Shown here one piece after another: positions 1 to 8,374 of a stretch of DNA of 64,000 nt (positions within the stretch are counted from its first letter, which is position 1; each line of letters begins with the position of its first letter). The stretch spans positions 124,001-188,000 of the forward strand of contig CAYVYN010000003.1 in assembly GCA_964455905.1 (NCBI GenBank), written 5' to 3'. The notes below the pieces were generated by a model. The model searched no databases. It was not told the DNA's origin and saw only the letters and a program-made list of their open reading frames with translations. Source of the stretch: CAIJXB01 sp964455905 (GTDB lineage: Bacteria; Chlamydiota; Chlamydiia; Chlamydiales; Rhabdochlamydiaceae). Position numbers and translations under genes: made by a program.

Positions 1-1
1 T

Positions 2-2065
2 ATGACAGATGCTTTATCAATAGCTCCGGGAAAAGTTCTTTTAGAGGAAATGAGAGACAAGGTGGTTTTTTCCAAAGAAAAAGCTCTTAAAACTCTTGAG
101 GTCATGTATTTGACTCGGATGGCCGATGAGAAAATGTCTAAGTTGGTAAGGCAGAATAAAGGGGGAACCTTTCATTTGTCCGTAATAGGCCATGAAATGG
201 TTGGTGCTGTTTGTTCTCTTGGGATGATTTCTGGTAGAGATTGGGGGCTTCCTTATTACAGGGATCGCGCATTTGCAATTGGTATTGGATGTTCTTTATT
301 TGATTTATTTGGTTCTTTTTTAGCAAGAGACGTTCCTCATCACTCTGGTGGAAGAATGATGCCTGAGCATTATTCTGATAAAAATTTACACATTCCTGTT
401 CAGTCTAGCTGTGTTGGATCTCAGTTTTTACAAGCTGTGGGTGTTGCTAAAGGTCTTAAAATTGCTGGAAAAAAAGATGTTGTTTATGTTTCAGCTGGAG
501 ATGGGGCTACTTCACAAGGTGATTTTCATGAGGCGCTTAATTTTGCGTGTGTCCACGAGCTAAATATTCTTTTTGTTATTCAGGATAATGGCTGGGCTAT
601 TTCAGTCCCTGTAAAAGATCAGACAGCAGGAGGCAGTAGCGCCTTAATGGCTCGCGGCTATGAGGGGCTAACTGTTCACGAAGTGGATGGATGTGATTAT
701 GAAGCAATGCTTTTTGCCGTCCAAAAAAGCGTAGAGAAGGGGCGTGCTGATTTAGGGCCGACCTTACTTGTTGCTAAAGTTCCTAGAATTGGGGCTCATA
801 GTAGCAGTGATGATCCAACGAAGTACAAACCCCAAGAGGCTGTTTTAGAAGATAAAAGCAAAGATCCTCTTCCTAGAATGGAGAGTTGGATTTTATCTAA
901 GTCTATTGCGACAGAAGAAGAGTTAGAGGCTTTGAGAAAGCAGTGTTTTGCTTCTGTCGAAAAAGCTGCTGAAGCTGCTGATGCTGTTCCTTTTCCTAAT
1001 ATTTCTTCTGCTGATACGAAAGTCTTTAAAGAAGTGGCTTCTTTTAAAGAAGTAGAGGGTTCTCCTGTTAGTGAAGAAACCGTTGTTATTGTAGATGCAT
1101 TAAATCATACGCTTGAAGAAGCAATGCGAGAAGATTCTTCATTGGTTGTTTTTGGGCAAGATGTTGCAGCTGGAAAGGGCGGTGTTTTTGGAGTTACTCG
1201 TCATTTAACAGATCTTTTTGGAAAGGATCGTTGTTTTAATAGTCCTCTTGCTGAATCCACTATTATAGCTCTTGCTATAGGTTTATCTTTTACGGGAATT
1301 AAATCGATTGCTGAAGTGCAGTTTGCAGATTATTTTTGGACTGGAGTTAACCAGCTTTTTAATGAATTAGCTAGTATTTATTATCGTTCAAATGGAGAGT
1401 GGAACTGTCCCGTTGTAATTCGTATGCCTTACGGTGGATATATTCAAGGGGGACCCTACCACTCACAAAGTATTGAAGCTTTTTTAGCTCATTGCCCTGG
1501 GCTTAAGGTTGTAATTCCTAGTAATGCGGCGGACGCTAAAAAATTACTTAAGGCTGCAATTCAAGATCCAAATCCTGTTATTTTTTTAGAGCATAAAGCT
1601 CTCTATAGACAAAGAGTGTTTTGCGCCAGAAAAGAGCCAAGCAGTGAAGCTATTGCTCCTTTAGGTAAGGCTGAGGTTGTAAGGGAGGGAACTCACGTAA
1701 CTGTTGTAGCTTGGGGAATGTTAGTCTTTATGGCTGCTCAGGTTGCTGATAAATTAGCCCAAGAAGGTATTTCTGTTGAGGTGATTGATCTTAGAACAAT
1801 CGTTCCTTTAGACATGGAAACTGTAGGTTTTTCTGTAAAGAAAACAGGTAAGTGTTTGATTGCGCATGAGGCTCCTTCTAATGCTGGATTCGGGGCAGAA
1901 ATCGCTGCGCGTCTTGTTGAAGACCTTTTTCCGTATTTAGATGCTCCTGTTGTTCGTGTCACAGGAAAAAATTGCATGGTTCCTTATTGCAAAATTCTAG
2001 AGGATGCTGTGTTGCCTCAGCTTTCAGATTTAGAATTGGCAGTACGCAAATTGGCCCAATTTTGA
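2..2065 (+). CDS. 2-oxoacid dehydrogenase E1, fused alpha and beta subunits
   Basis: Thiamine-diphosphate E1 component of a branched-chain or pyruvate-type 2-oxoacid dehydrogenase, which decarboxylates the 2-oxoacid and passes the acyl group to E2. The first half is the alpha subunit: the ThDP motif opens at SAGDGATSQGDFHEALNFA and ends at QDNGWAIS. The second half is the beta subunit (FGQDVAAGKGGVFGVTRHL, then FNSPLAESTI and AEVQFADYFW). One continuous frame encodes both, as in the chlamydial 'pdhA/B' fusion (CT340 in C. trachomatis, from memory), at nearly the same length. The ATG at base 2 is the first visible start. The true start could lie upstream of the window, but the length argues that little or nothing is missing. 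Confidence 0.9.
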   Translation: MTDALSIAPGKVLLEEMRDKVVFSKEKALKTLEVMYLTRMADEKMSKLVRQNKGGTFHLSVIGHEMVGAVCSLGMISGRDWGLPYYRDRAFAIGIGCSLFDLFGSFLARDVPHHSGGRMMPEHYSDKNLHIPVQSSCVGSQFLQAVGVAKGLKIAGKKDVVYVSAGDGATSQGDFHEALNFACVHELNILFVIQDNGWAISVPVKDQTAGGSSALMARGYEGLTVHEVDGCDYEAMLFAVQKSVEKGRADLGPTLLVAKVPRIGAHSSSDDPTKYKPQEAVLEDKSKDPLPRMESWILSKSIATEEELEALRKQCFASVEKAAEAADAVPFPNISSADTKVFKEVASFKEVEGSPVSEETVVIVDALNHTLEEAMREDSSLVVFGQDVAAGKGGVFGVTRHLTDLFGKDRCFNSPLAESTIIALAIGLSFTGIKSIAEVQFADYFWTGVNQLFNELASIYYRSNGEWNCPVVIRMPYGGYIQGGPYHSQSIEAFLAHCPGLKVVIPSNAADAKKLLKAAIQDPNPVIFLEHKALYRQRVFCARKEPSSEAIAPLGKAEVVREGTHVTVVAWGMLVFMAAQVADKLAQEGISVEVIDLRTIVPLDMETVGFSVKKTGKCLIAHEAPSNAGFGAEIAARLVEDLFPYLDAPVVRVTGKNCMVPYCKILEDAVLPQLSDLELAVRKLAQF

Positions 2066-2386
2066 TTTTTTGCGATTTCTTCCAATCCTTGGCTTTGTGT
2101 TAGCTAAGGATGGATTTATTAAATGAAGAGAGAGTGAAGGATCTATAGCGATTAATTCTGCGATTTTTTTTCCCCAGCCACTTTCTCTTGCTTTGTGTTT
2201 ACTCTTTAGTAGTTCTTTTGTGTGTATGAATTTTTCAGATAAACTTTCTTGTGTTTTATACAAAAGTCTTGACTCGTTTTCTGTCAGAAGGAGTGTATCT
2301 TTTTCTTTTAAAATGCTTGCATTTTTTAATAGCTGGTCTAAAGTAATTCCTAGCTCTCTAAGAATTTCTTCTTCTGAATATAACAT
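2030..2386 (-). CDS. hypothetical protein, 118 aa
   Basis: I do not recognise this protein. It is hydrophilic and lysine-rich with no signal peptide or membrane segment. Its N-terminal half (EEEILRELGITLDQLL, ESRLLYKTQESLSEKF) looks alpha-helical. The ATG at 2386 has a good ribosome-binding site (GGAG, five-base spacer), which supports a real gene. It converges on the E1 fusion gene and overlaps its last 36 bases, so the basic tail (GRNRKKSKLGQFAYCQF) is encoded opposite the E1 C-terminus. A nucleic-acid-binding or regulatory role is possible, but nothing specific shows it. Confidence 0.55.
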   Translation of the reverse strand: MLYSEEEILRELGITLDQLLKNASILKEKDTLLLTENESRLLYKTQESLSEKFIHTKELLKSKHKARESGWGKKIAELIAIDPSLSLHLINPSLANTKPRIGRNRKKSKLGQFAYCQF

Positions 2387-2855
2387 GATGACTCCGTAAT
2401 TTTGTTGTTTATATATCTTAAAAACAGCATTTTGATTTTCTTGTCAATCAATTTAAATGAATTATTTTACTCTTCTTCTTTGATGTCATTCTTGAAGTAG
2501 GTTCTTGATTTGCTTTTGAGCCACATATTAAGGTTGATTTTGGTGAAAATTTTAATATAAATTTATTTATTTAGTAATTTGTAGAAGATTGATTGAACGA
2601 AGAATGAGGTAATAACATAAATTCTGGATTTTTTTGAATTTAAGATAAAAAGATCTTTTCTATTTCAAATGCCAATTTTTCATCTAAGATGATTGTAAAC
2701 GCTTTCACTGTTTTTTTTGTTTTTAAATTAGACCTCTTGCAGTTTAAATAAATTATTTTTTTGGGCTTTTTTTATTGGGGAAAGTTTGATAAAAATGTAT
2801 GAATTCATTACCATTCTTTAGAAGTTTAATTTTTTTATTTCTTATTGAGAGAGCT
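2387..2855. other. AT-rich intergenic gap
   Basis: About 470 bases between the divergently transcribed 118-aa gene and the amino-acid permease. I see no convincing gene or RNA here. It is very AT-rich and should hold the promoters of both neighbours. One candidate for the permease is listed separately at 2786-2814. Confidence 0.5.
2786..2814 (+). promoter_or_regulatory. candidate sigma-70-type promoter for the permease gene
   Basis: TTGATA at 2786-2791 and TACCAT at 2809-2814 are separated by 17 bases, about 40 bases before the chosen permease start. The match was made by eye. In DNA this AT-rich such matches are common, so it is only a candidate. Confidence 0.3.
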
Positions 2856-4271
2856 ATGTCTAGAACTCCCCGAACACTAAGTGTTTTTACCTTGGCTATG
2901 ATTAATGTTGCGGCTGTAAGTAGTGTGCGCAATTGGCCTACAATTGCAGAGTATGGCTTTGCCTCTTTGTTTTTCTTCGCCTTGTCTGCTATTTTCTTTT
3001 TTATTCCAGTTTCCATGGTTTCAGCAGAGCTCGCAACGGGATGGCCAAAAGAGGGGGGGGTATTTGCTTGGGTTAAGGAAGCTTTTGGTCATCGTACTGG
3101 TTTTTTAGCGATTTGGCTTCTTTGGCTTGAAAATGTAATTTATTATCCAACGCTTCTTTCTTTTATTGCAGGGGCTATTGCTTATGTTATAGATCCACAG
3201 CTTTCTCAAAGTACTTTGTATGCCTTATGTGTTGTAATAGGCGTTTTTTGGATGACTACTTTGGCAAATTTAATTGGTATGAAAGCCTCTGGCTGGATTA
3301 GCACATTAGGTGTGATTATTGGAACCATTTTCCCTGGTGGCTTGATTATTCTTTTAGCCGCTATTTGGTGGTTTTCGGGTAATCCTTTACAAATTGAATG
3401 CACAATGTCTAGCTTGATTCCCGACATGAGTTCTCCTCATCAACTCGTTCTTTTTTCTGGAGTTTTGATGGCTCTTGGTGGTTTGGAAATGTCTGGTGTT
3501 CATGCTAAAAATGTACAAAATCCACAAAAAAATTATCCTAGAGCTATTTTACTTTCTGCTGCACTTATCTTAGGCCTCTACATATTAGGTGTTTTAGCTA
3601 TAGCAATTGTGATTCCTCAAGAAAATATTAATTTGGTAGCGGGTTCTTTGCAGGCTTTTTCTATTTTTGTAAATGCATATGGGTTAAATTGGCTTACGCC
3701 AGTGATTGCTATTTTTCTTGCTTTTGGAGCTTTTGGTACATTAAGTACATGGATTGCTGGACCAAGTACTGGATTGCTCGCAGCTGCGCAAAGTGGAGAT
3801 TTGCCTCCTATTTTCCGTAAGTTAAATAAACGGGGTATGCCAGTTACTCTTTTGCTTATTCAAGCATTAATTGTTACTGTGATGTCTTTTGTTTTTTTAG
3901 TGATGCCTACTGTAAGTAGCGCTTATTGGATTTTAAATGTCATGGCTGTTCAGCTGTATCTTTTGATGTATATTCTTATGTTTTCTGCAGCGATTAAACT
4001 TCGTTATAAACGCCCTGATGTAAAAAGAGCCTATAGGATTCCTGGTGGAATCGTAGGGATGTGGGTTGTTGCAGGACTTGGTTTACTAGGTTCTATTTCT
4101 ACATTTTTTATTGGGTTTTTTCCCCCAGCACAGATTCAAACAGGGAATCAGTTTTATTATATTGGCTTTTTAGCTATATGTGCTTTGCTTTTTTGCTTAG
4201 CTCCTAGAATTATTCTTTGTTTTAAAAAGCCATCTTGGTCTAAACCTCTTAAGCATGAAGACGTTTCTTAA
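2856..4271 (+). CDS. APC-superfamily amino-acid permease/antiporter, GadC/XasA-like
   Basis: Inner-membrane amino-acid transporter with about 12 hydrophobic segments. The opening (TLSVFTLAMINVAAVSSVRN, then STELATGWPKEGG-like ELATGWPKEGGVFAWVKEAF) resembles the glutamate:GABA antiporter group of the APC superfamily, which is also found in Chlamydia (CT216-like). I chose the ATG at 2856 because GAGAG precedes it and because the 19 codons upstream would only add a short hydrophobic lead. argO-like follows after three bases, so the two amino-acid transporters are probably co-transcribed. The codons for the conserved KEGG segment contain an unbroken run of eight G at 3053-3060. Substrate is not determinable; glutamate or another amino acid is likely. 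Confidence 0.85.
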   Translation: MSRTPRTLSVFTLAMINVAAVSSVRNWPTIAEYGFASLFFFALSAIFFFIPVSMVSAELATGWPKEGGVFAWVKEAFGHRTGFLAIWLLWLENVIYYPTLLSFIAGAIAYVIDPQLSQSTLYALCVVIGVFWMTTLANLIGMKASGWISTLGVIIGTIFPGGLIILLAAIWWFSGNPLQIECTMSSLIPDMSSPHQLVLFSGVLMALGGLEMSGVHAKNVQNPQKNYPRAILLSAALILGLYILGVLAIAIVIPQENINLVAGSLQAFSIFVNAYGLNWLTPVIAIFLAFGAFGTLSTWIAGPSTGLLAAAQSGDLPPIFRKLNKRGMPVTLLLIQALIVTVMSFVFLVMPTVSSAYWILNVMAVQLYLLMYILMFSAAIKLRYKRPDVKRAYRIPGGIVGMWVVAGLGLLGSISTFFIGFFPPAQIQTGNQFYYIGFLAICALLFCLAPRIILCFKKPSWSKPLKHEDVS

Positions 4272-4274
4272 GAA

Positions 4275-4889
4275 ATGGATTCTATTTCTTTTTTCCAAGG
4301 ATTTTTTTTGTCTTTGGGGCTGCTTATGGTTATTGGGCCTCAAAACGCTTTTATTTTAAGGCAAGGGGTCCTTCGTCAGTATGTGTTTTCGGTTGCTTTG
4401 ATTAGCTCTTTAGCCGATGCGGTTTTAATGAGCTGTGGGGTTTTCGGACTTTCGGACTTGCTAAATTTGAGTGTTTTTCTTCATTCTTTAGTAAAGTGGG
4501 CCTCTATTTTTTTTCTTTTTTGTTACGGTTTTTATTTGCTCTTTTTTTTAGGAAAAAACTCTCGTGGAGTTTTTGATGATTGTCATCGTAAATCTTCGAA
4601 TTTTCAAAAAACGGTAGTTTTTCTTCTTTGTTTAATTTTTTTCAATCCAAAGGTTTATTTAGACACTGTAGTTCTCTTTGGCGCTGTCGGAGCTCAATTA
4701 GAGCACACGGGTAGGTTTTTTTTTCTTGCTGGCGGTATTTTAGCTTCTTTTGTCTGGTTTTTTAGTTTAATCTATGGAAGCCGCTTGTTGTTGCCTTTAC
4801 TACAAAGCCCGAAAGCTTTTCGCGTTTTAGATATTTGCACTGGCTGTAGTATGTGGATTGTGATGTCTCTTGTTTTTCTTTTTAGTTAA
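4275..4889 (+). CDS. LysE/ArgO-family amino-acid exporter
   Basis: Small inner-membrane exporter of the LysE superfamily, 204 aa with five to six hydrophobic segments. The family-typical start is visible: FFQGFFLSLGLLMVIGPQNA, followed by ILRQGVLRQ. ArgO/LysE members export basic amino acids such as arginine and lysine. The gene starts three bases after the permease stop, so one transcript probably carries both. In an obligate intracellular bacterium this could balance amino-acid uptake, but that is inference. Confidence 0.85.
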   Translation: MDSISFFQGFFLSLGLLMVIGPQNAFILRQGVLRQYVFSVALISSLADAVLMSCGVFGLSDLLNLSVFLHSLVKWASIFFLFCYGFYLLFFLGKNSRGVFDDCHRKSSNFQKTVVFLLCLIFFNPKVYLDTVVLFGAVGAQLEHTGRFFFLAGGILASFVWFFSLIYGSRLLLPLLQSPKAFRVLDICTGCSMWIVMSLVFLFS

Positions 4890-4901
4890 ATTTTTGTACT
4901 G

Positions 4902-5810
4902 GTGTTTATGAAACGATATACATTTTTAGGTCTTATTTTTCTCGCTTTACTCTCTTTAGGTTTGTTTTTTAAATTGGGTCTTTCAAAAGCATTTTCTGGC
5001 TACGTGCCTTTTGCAAACCGGGGAATGCCTCTTTATTATTGGGAACCGCGTGTTCATCATGATTTTAGCAATTTTGGAGATGCTATTTCCGAAAAAGTCG
5101 TCGAGAAAATTGTTGGACATCATTTAATTACGACATTTAATAAGTTTCTTTTAAGAGATTGCGGAAAAAATAAGTTATTAGCTTTGGGTTCTATTATTCA
5201 TATGGCAGAAGAAGGGGATGTTATTTGGGGAGCTGGCATTAATGGAAAGCATTTAGATGGAGAAGATAGTCAGGTATATCGCTTTAAAAACTTGGATGTA
5301 AGGGCCGTAAGAGGACCTTTAACAAGAAAGTTTTTATTGGATATGGATATTGACTGCCCTAAAATCTATGGAGATCCAGCATTACTTCTTCCTAGGCTTT
5401 TTCCTGAGTTAAAAAAGAAAAAAAATCCTAGTTTAGAATATATAATTATTCCTCATTGTGATCATGAGTCTTTTTTTTCGCAAGACTCTCATGTTGTTTC
5501 TGTAAAAGAGGATTGGGACTACATTATTCACATGATCCTCGATTCCAAACTCGTCATAGCAACCGCTATGCATGGACTTATTGTGGCTGAGGCTTTTGGT
5601 GTTCCAGCTAGGTACTTAAAAGTTAGTGATTCAGAGCCACTTTTTAAATATAGAGATTATTACTTAGGTACGGGTAGACCCGATTTTAAATATGCGTTAA
5701 CGGTTGATGAAGCTTTAAAAATGGGAGGTGAACCTAGGCTTATATGTGATTTAAATGCGCTTATGAAAGCATTTCCTTATGATCTATTTCCTAACGCTAA
5801 GCCTTTCTAA
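4902..5810 (+). CDS. polysaccharide pyruvyltransferase-like protein (ExoV type)
   Basis: Resembles the polysaccharide pyruvyl transferase/ExoV family, which modifies surface sugars. Visible family features are YYWEPRVHHDFSNFGDAISE near the N-terminus, LLALGSIIHMAEEGDVIWGAG in the middle and the HGLIVAEAFGVPAR segment late. An N-terminal hydrophobic stretch (about residues 6-24) could anchor it in the inner membrane. The start is uncertain: GTG at 4902 or ATG at 4908, neither with a strong ribosome-binding site. It lies 12 bases after the exporter gene and may be read with it. The acceptor sugar is unknown. Confidence 0.7.
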   Translation: MFMKRYTFLGLIFLALLSLGLFFKLGLSKAFSGYVPFANRGMPLYYWEPRVHHDFSNFGDAISEKVVEKIVGHHLITTFNKFLLRDCGKNKLLALGSIIHMAEEGDVIWGAGINGKHLDGEDSQVYRFKNLDVRAVRGPLTRKFLLDMDIDCPKIYGDPALLLPRLFPELKKKKNPSLEYIIIPHCDHESFFSQDSHVVSVKEDWDYIIHMILDSKLVIATAMHGLIVAEAFGVPARYLKVSDSEPLFKYRDYYLGTGRPDFKYALTVDEALKMGGEPRLICDLNALMKAFPYDLFPNAKPF

Positions 5811-5874
5811 TTCTGAAAATAGCTTGCTTTCAGAGGTCTAAGATGGTAAAACTAATGGCTTTTAAGGATTGTAC

Positions 5875-6684
5875 ATGATCGGATTTTGTCCTCTTGCTTC
5901 GGGATCGAAAGGGAATGCTATTTATATAGGAACTCCTCAAGCGAAAATCTTAGTCGACGCGGGGATTTCTTTAAAGGATCTCACAGAACGCTTGTCTCAA
6001 ATAGGAGTCCATGTAGGAGATCTAGATGCTGTTTTAATTACTCATGAACACATTGATCATATCCGAGGGATTGTTGCTCTTTGTAGGAAGTGGGGCATCC
6101 CTGTTTTTGCGAATAAAGAAACTGCTAAGGCAATTGTGCAGTTTATCCTTAAATCACAAACGAAACCTGATTCTCCAGCAACACCGTTTATGCCAAAGTT
6201 TAAAATTTTCTCTACAGGAGAAAGTTTTCAATTTAAAGATGTTAAAATACATCCTTTTAGCATTCAGCACGACGCTATAGAGCCTGTTGCTTTTACTTTT
6301 TTAGCAGATGGGGTTAAAGTAGGGCTTTGCGCTGATTTAGGGTTTGCTTCGACTTTGGTAATGCATCAACTCAAAGACTGTGATTACCTTTATTTGGAAG
6401 CGAATCATGAGCCTTCTATGGTCCATGCTTCTGCTCGCCCTATGGTTTATAAGCAGAGAGTGTTAAGTCGTCAGGGACACCTGTCTAATGAAGAATCTGC
6501 CGCAGTTCTTGCTCATGTCCACCATAGTAAATTAAAGCATGTCTATTTAGCACATCTTTCTTCTGAGTGTAATAGTCCAGATCAAGCTCTTAAAATTGTT
6601 AGGCAATTGCTTGAGACACAAAATAAACAGCTGGATCTTTCAGTTGCATGGCAAAGTGAAATTAGTAAACCTGTCTATTTCTAG
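5875..6684 (+). CDS. MBL-fold metallo-hydrolase, YycJ/WalJ type
   Basis: Metallo-beta-lactamase-fold hydrolase of the YycJ/WalJ group, often annotated as a nuclease or metal-dependent hydrolase. The opening FCPLASGSKGNAIYIGT is characteristic, and the zinc site THEHIDHIRG is intact, followed by ILVDAG-type and YLEANHE signatures. I chose the ATG at 5875, which has AAGGA six bases upstream, over the TTG at 5869. It converges on the receiver/MBL fusion gene; the gap of about 55 bases contains nothing clear. Related genes occur in Chlamydia. The substrate is not shown by the sequence. Confidence 0.85.
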   Translation: MIGFCPLASGSKGNAIYIGTPQAKILVDAGISLKDLTERLSQIGVHVGDLDAVLITHEHIDHIRGIVALCRKWGIPVFANKETAKAIVQFILKSQTKPDSPATPFMPKFKIFSTGESFQFKDVKIHPFSIQHDAIEPVAFTFLADGVKVGLCADLGFASTLVMHQLKDCDYLYLEANHEPSMVHASARPMVYKQRVLSRQGHLSNEESAAVLAHVHHSKLKHVYLAHLSSECNSPDQALKIVRQLLETQNKQLDLSVAWQSEISKPVYF

Positions 6685-6738
6685 TTATTTGTTTAAAGCT
6701 TTGTCTAGTCTTTGACTTAGAAGTAAAAATCGCGCAGT

Positions 6739-8070
6739 TTATTCTATTGGGATCGTCATACCGTCATAAGCTAGTTGTATTAGACACTTGTGTTTAATTT
6801 TTTCTAGAATTTGAATGTGCAACTGGCTTTTTTCTAATAAAATACTATCGGTATGTCTTGGGTCGTGGTGTGTTATAATCCAGTGTGTAATTTTTGCTTT
6901 TTTTATGAGAAAGGATGCGTTGAAGATAGAAGAGTGACCCCAGCCTACTTTAGAGGCATATTCTTCAGGGAAGTATTGCGCTTCATGTATGAGAATATCA
7001 CACCCTGTAAGAAATGCAATGAGGGATTCATAAGGTCTAAAGAGAGATTCATTTTTTTCTATCTCTTCTAGGGGCAGGTTACATCCAAGGAGAAATTCAT
7101 TGTCTGTTACATATCCAATTGTTTTTTTGCCTATTTGTATTTTAAAACACAGTGTAGGTCCCGGATGAAAAGCATAATGTGTAAACACTTTGATTTTCCC
7201 AAAAGAAAGAGATTCGTTATCTCTTAGATCTTTGAAGAAGAGTTTGGATTCCACATCGTTGAAAGAGACTGGGAAATAGGCATAGGCTAACATGTCTTCA
7301 AAAAGTTGTTTTGTGGTTTTTTCAAATCCTATCGGGGCAAAAATTTTAATCTGTTTGTTGGATTTATGGATTGCAGGGAAAAAAGGAAAGCCTAGTAGAT
7401 GATCCCAGTGGGTATGACTAAGTAGTATGTTAAAAGTTTGATGAGGGTGATTTCCTAGAGTTTCTCCGAGGTCTCTAATGCCAGATCCTGAATCGATGAT
7501 GACTAGGTCTTTGTCGTTGCGTATTTCTAAGCAAGGTGTGTTGCCTCCAAAACGGACATAGTCTGCGCCTGCTACAGGATTAGAGCCCCTTGTTCCCCAG
7601 AATTTCAGGTAAGATGTGTGCTGTTTAGGCGCTGGTATGATTGGATTTTTTAGCGTTTTTTGTGTTTTTCGAGAAAAAGGTTCAGGACGAAGTGTGCCAG
7701 CAAAAAAAAGCTTAATCAGGGTGAATAGAGCTTTAGCTGTGATAGGTTTTTCTGCAATATAACTAGCTCCAAGGCGTACTGCTGAGTGGTAATTTTGGTA
7801 CATCGTGTGGTAGCAGGTTAGAATCACGCCTGTTTTTGCTATTAAAGAGGAGTTTTTTACAGTATTTAGTATTTCTATACCATGAGCGCCCGGAAGCATA
7901 AATTCTGTAATTACTAAATCAGGTTCAAATTCTTTGATTTTTTTTAGGCAATTCATGCCGTCTGTTGTTGTTTCAAGATTAAAGTTTTTTGCTTGGGAGT
8001 GTTTTTTTATGAGCATAAGAAATTCTTTAGAGCTGTCAGCTATTAAAATTTTTTTTCTCGTGGGATTCAT
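6739..8070 (-). CDS. receiver-domain/metallo-beta-lactamase fusion with Glu at the phosphorylation site
   Basis: Two-domain protein of 443 aa. Residues about 5-125 are a CheY-like receiver domain, with ILIADSSK, PDLVITEFMLPGAHG, VILTC and AEKPI in order. The phospho-acceptor position, normally Asp, is Glu56, and the usual N-terminal acidic pair is Asp12-Ser13. Thr85 and Lys108 are kept. Residues about 155-443 are an MBL-fold phosphodiesterase-like domain, with WGTRGSNPVAG, FGGNTPCLEI, IDSGSG, zinc motif SHTHWDHLLGFPFF and a late HSS/HHDP region. The gene is the last of a minus-strand run uppP-ftsK-small membrane protein. The catalytic domain looks active. The receiver looks locked or phosphate-independent. 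Target unknown. Confidence 0.8.
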   Translation of the reverse strand: MNPTRKKILIADSSKEFLMLIKKHSQAKNFNLETTTDGMNCLKKIKEFEPDLVITEFMLPGAHGIEILNTVKNSSLIAKTGVILTCYHTMYQNYHSAVRLGASYIAEKPITAKALFTLIKLFFAGTLRPEPFSRKTQKTLKNPIIPAPKQHTSYLKFWGTRGSNPVAGADYVRFGGNTPCLEIRNDKDLVIIDSGSGIRDLGETLGNHPHQTFNILLSHTHWDHLLGFPFFPAIHKSNKQIKIFAPIGFEKTTKQLFEDMLAYAYFPVSFNDVESKLFFKDLRDNESLSFGKIKVFTHYAFHPGPTLCFKIQIGKKTIGYVTDNEFLLGCNLPLEEIEKNESLFRPYESLIAFLTGCDILIHEAQYFPEEYASKVGWGHSSIFNASFLIKKAKITHWIITHHDPRHTDSILLEKSQLHIQILEKIKHKCLIQLAYDGMTIPIE

Positions 8071-8137
8071 GAAAAAAACCTATGTTCAGGTGCATAACTG
8101 CAGGCTGTCAAATTTTTGCATATAACTCAAGTGGATT

Positions 8138-8374
8138 TTATTTTTTTTTGCGCGCTTGTAAAAAGCAGAGGACGGAAACGCTAGCAAATAAAGCAAATAG
8201 GATAAAGAAGTTAAACGCATCCTTAGGATGTGGGTGTGGGTGATCTATCGGGTCTTGAAAAACTGTAAATTCACAAACCAGAAAACATAGGCTAATTGCG
8301 ATGAGTACATACGCCATAATTTTTAAATAAAAGCGTAGCTTTTTATCTAAAGCTTTTTTTTTAAAGAATTTCAT
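8138..8374 (-). CDS. small two-segment membrane protein
   Basis: Predicted 78-aa inner-membrane protein with a basic start (MKFFKKKALDKKLRFYLK), two hydrophobic segments and a basic end (QARKKK). The short extracytoplasmic loop contains DHPHPHPKD, a histidine-rich stretch that might bind metal. I use the ATG at 8374, which overlaps the end of ftsK by 14 bases and suggests translational coupling. A start at 8410 is possible but would lie deeper inside ftsK. I recognise no family. Confidence 0.5.
   Translation of the reverse strand: MKFFKKKALDKKLRFYLKIMAYVLIAISLCFLVCEFTVFQDPIDHPHPHPKDAFNFFILFALFASVSVLCFLQARKKK

Noticed and set aside
5813..5833. Small hairpin (CTGAAA/TTTCAG) after the pyruvyltransferase-like gene
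   Set aside because: Only six base pairs, a nine-base loop and no T run, so I did not call it a terminator.
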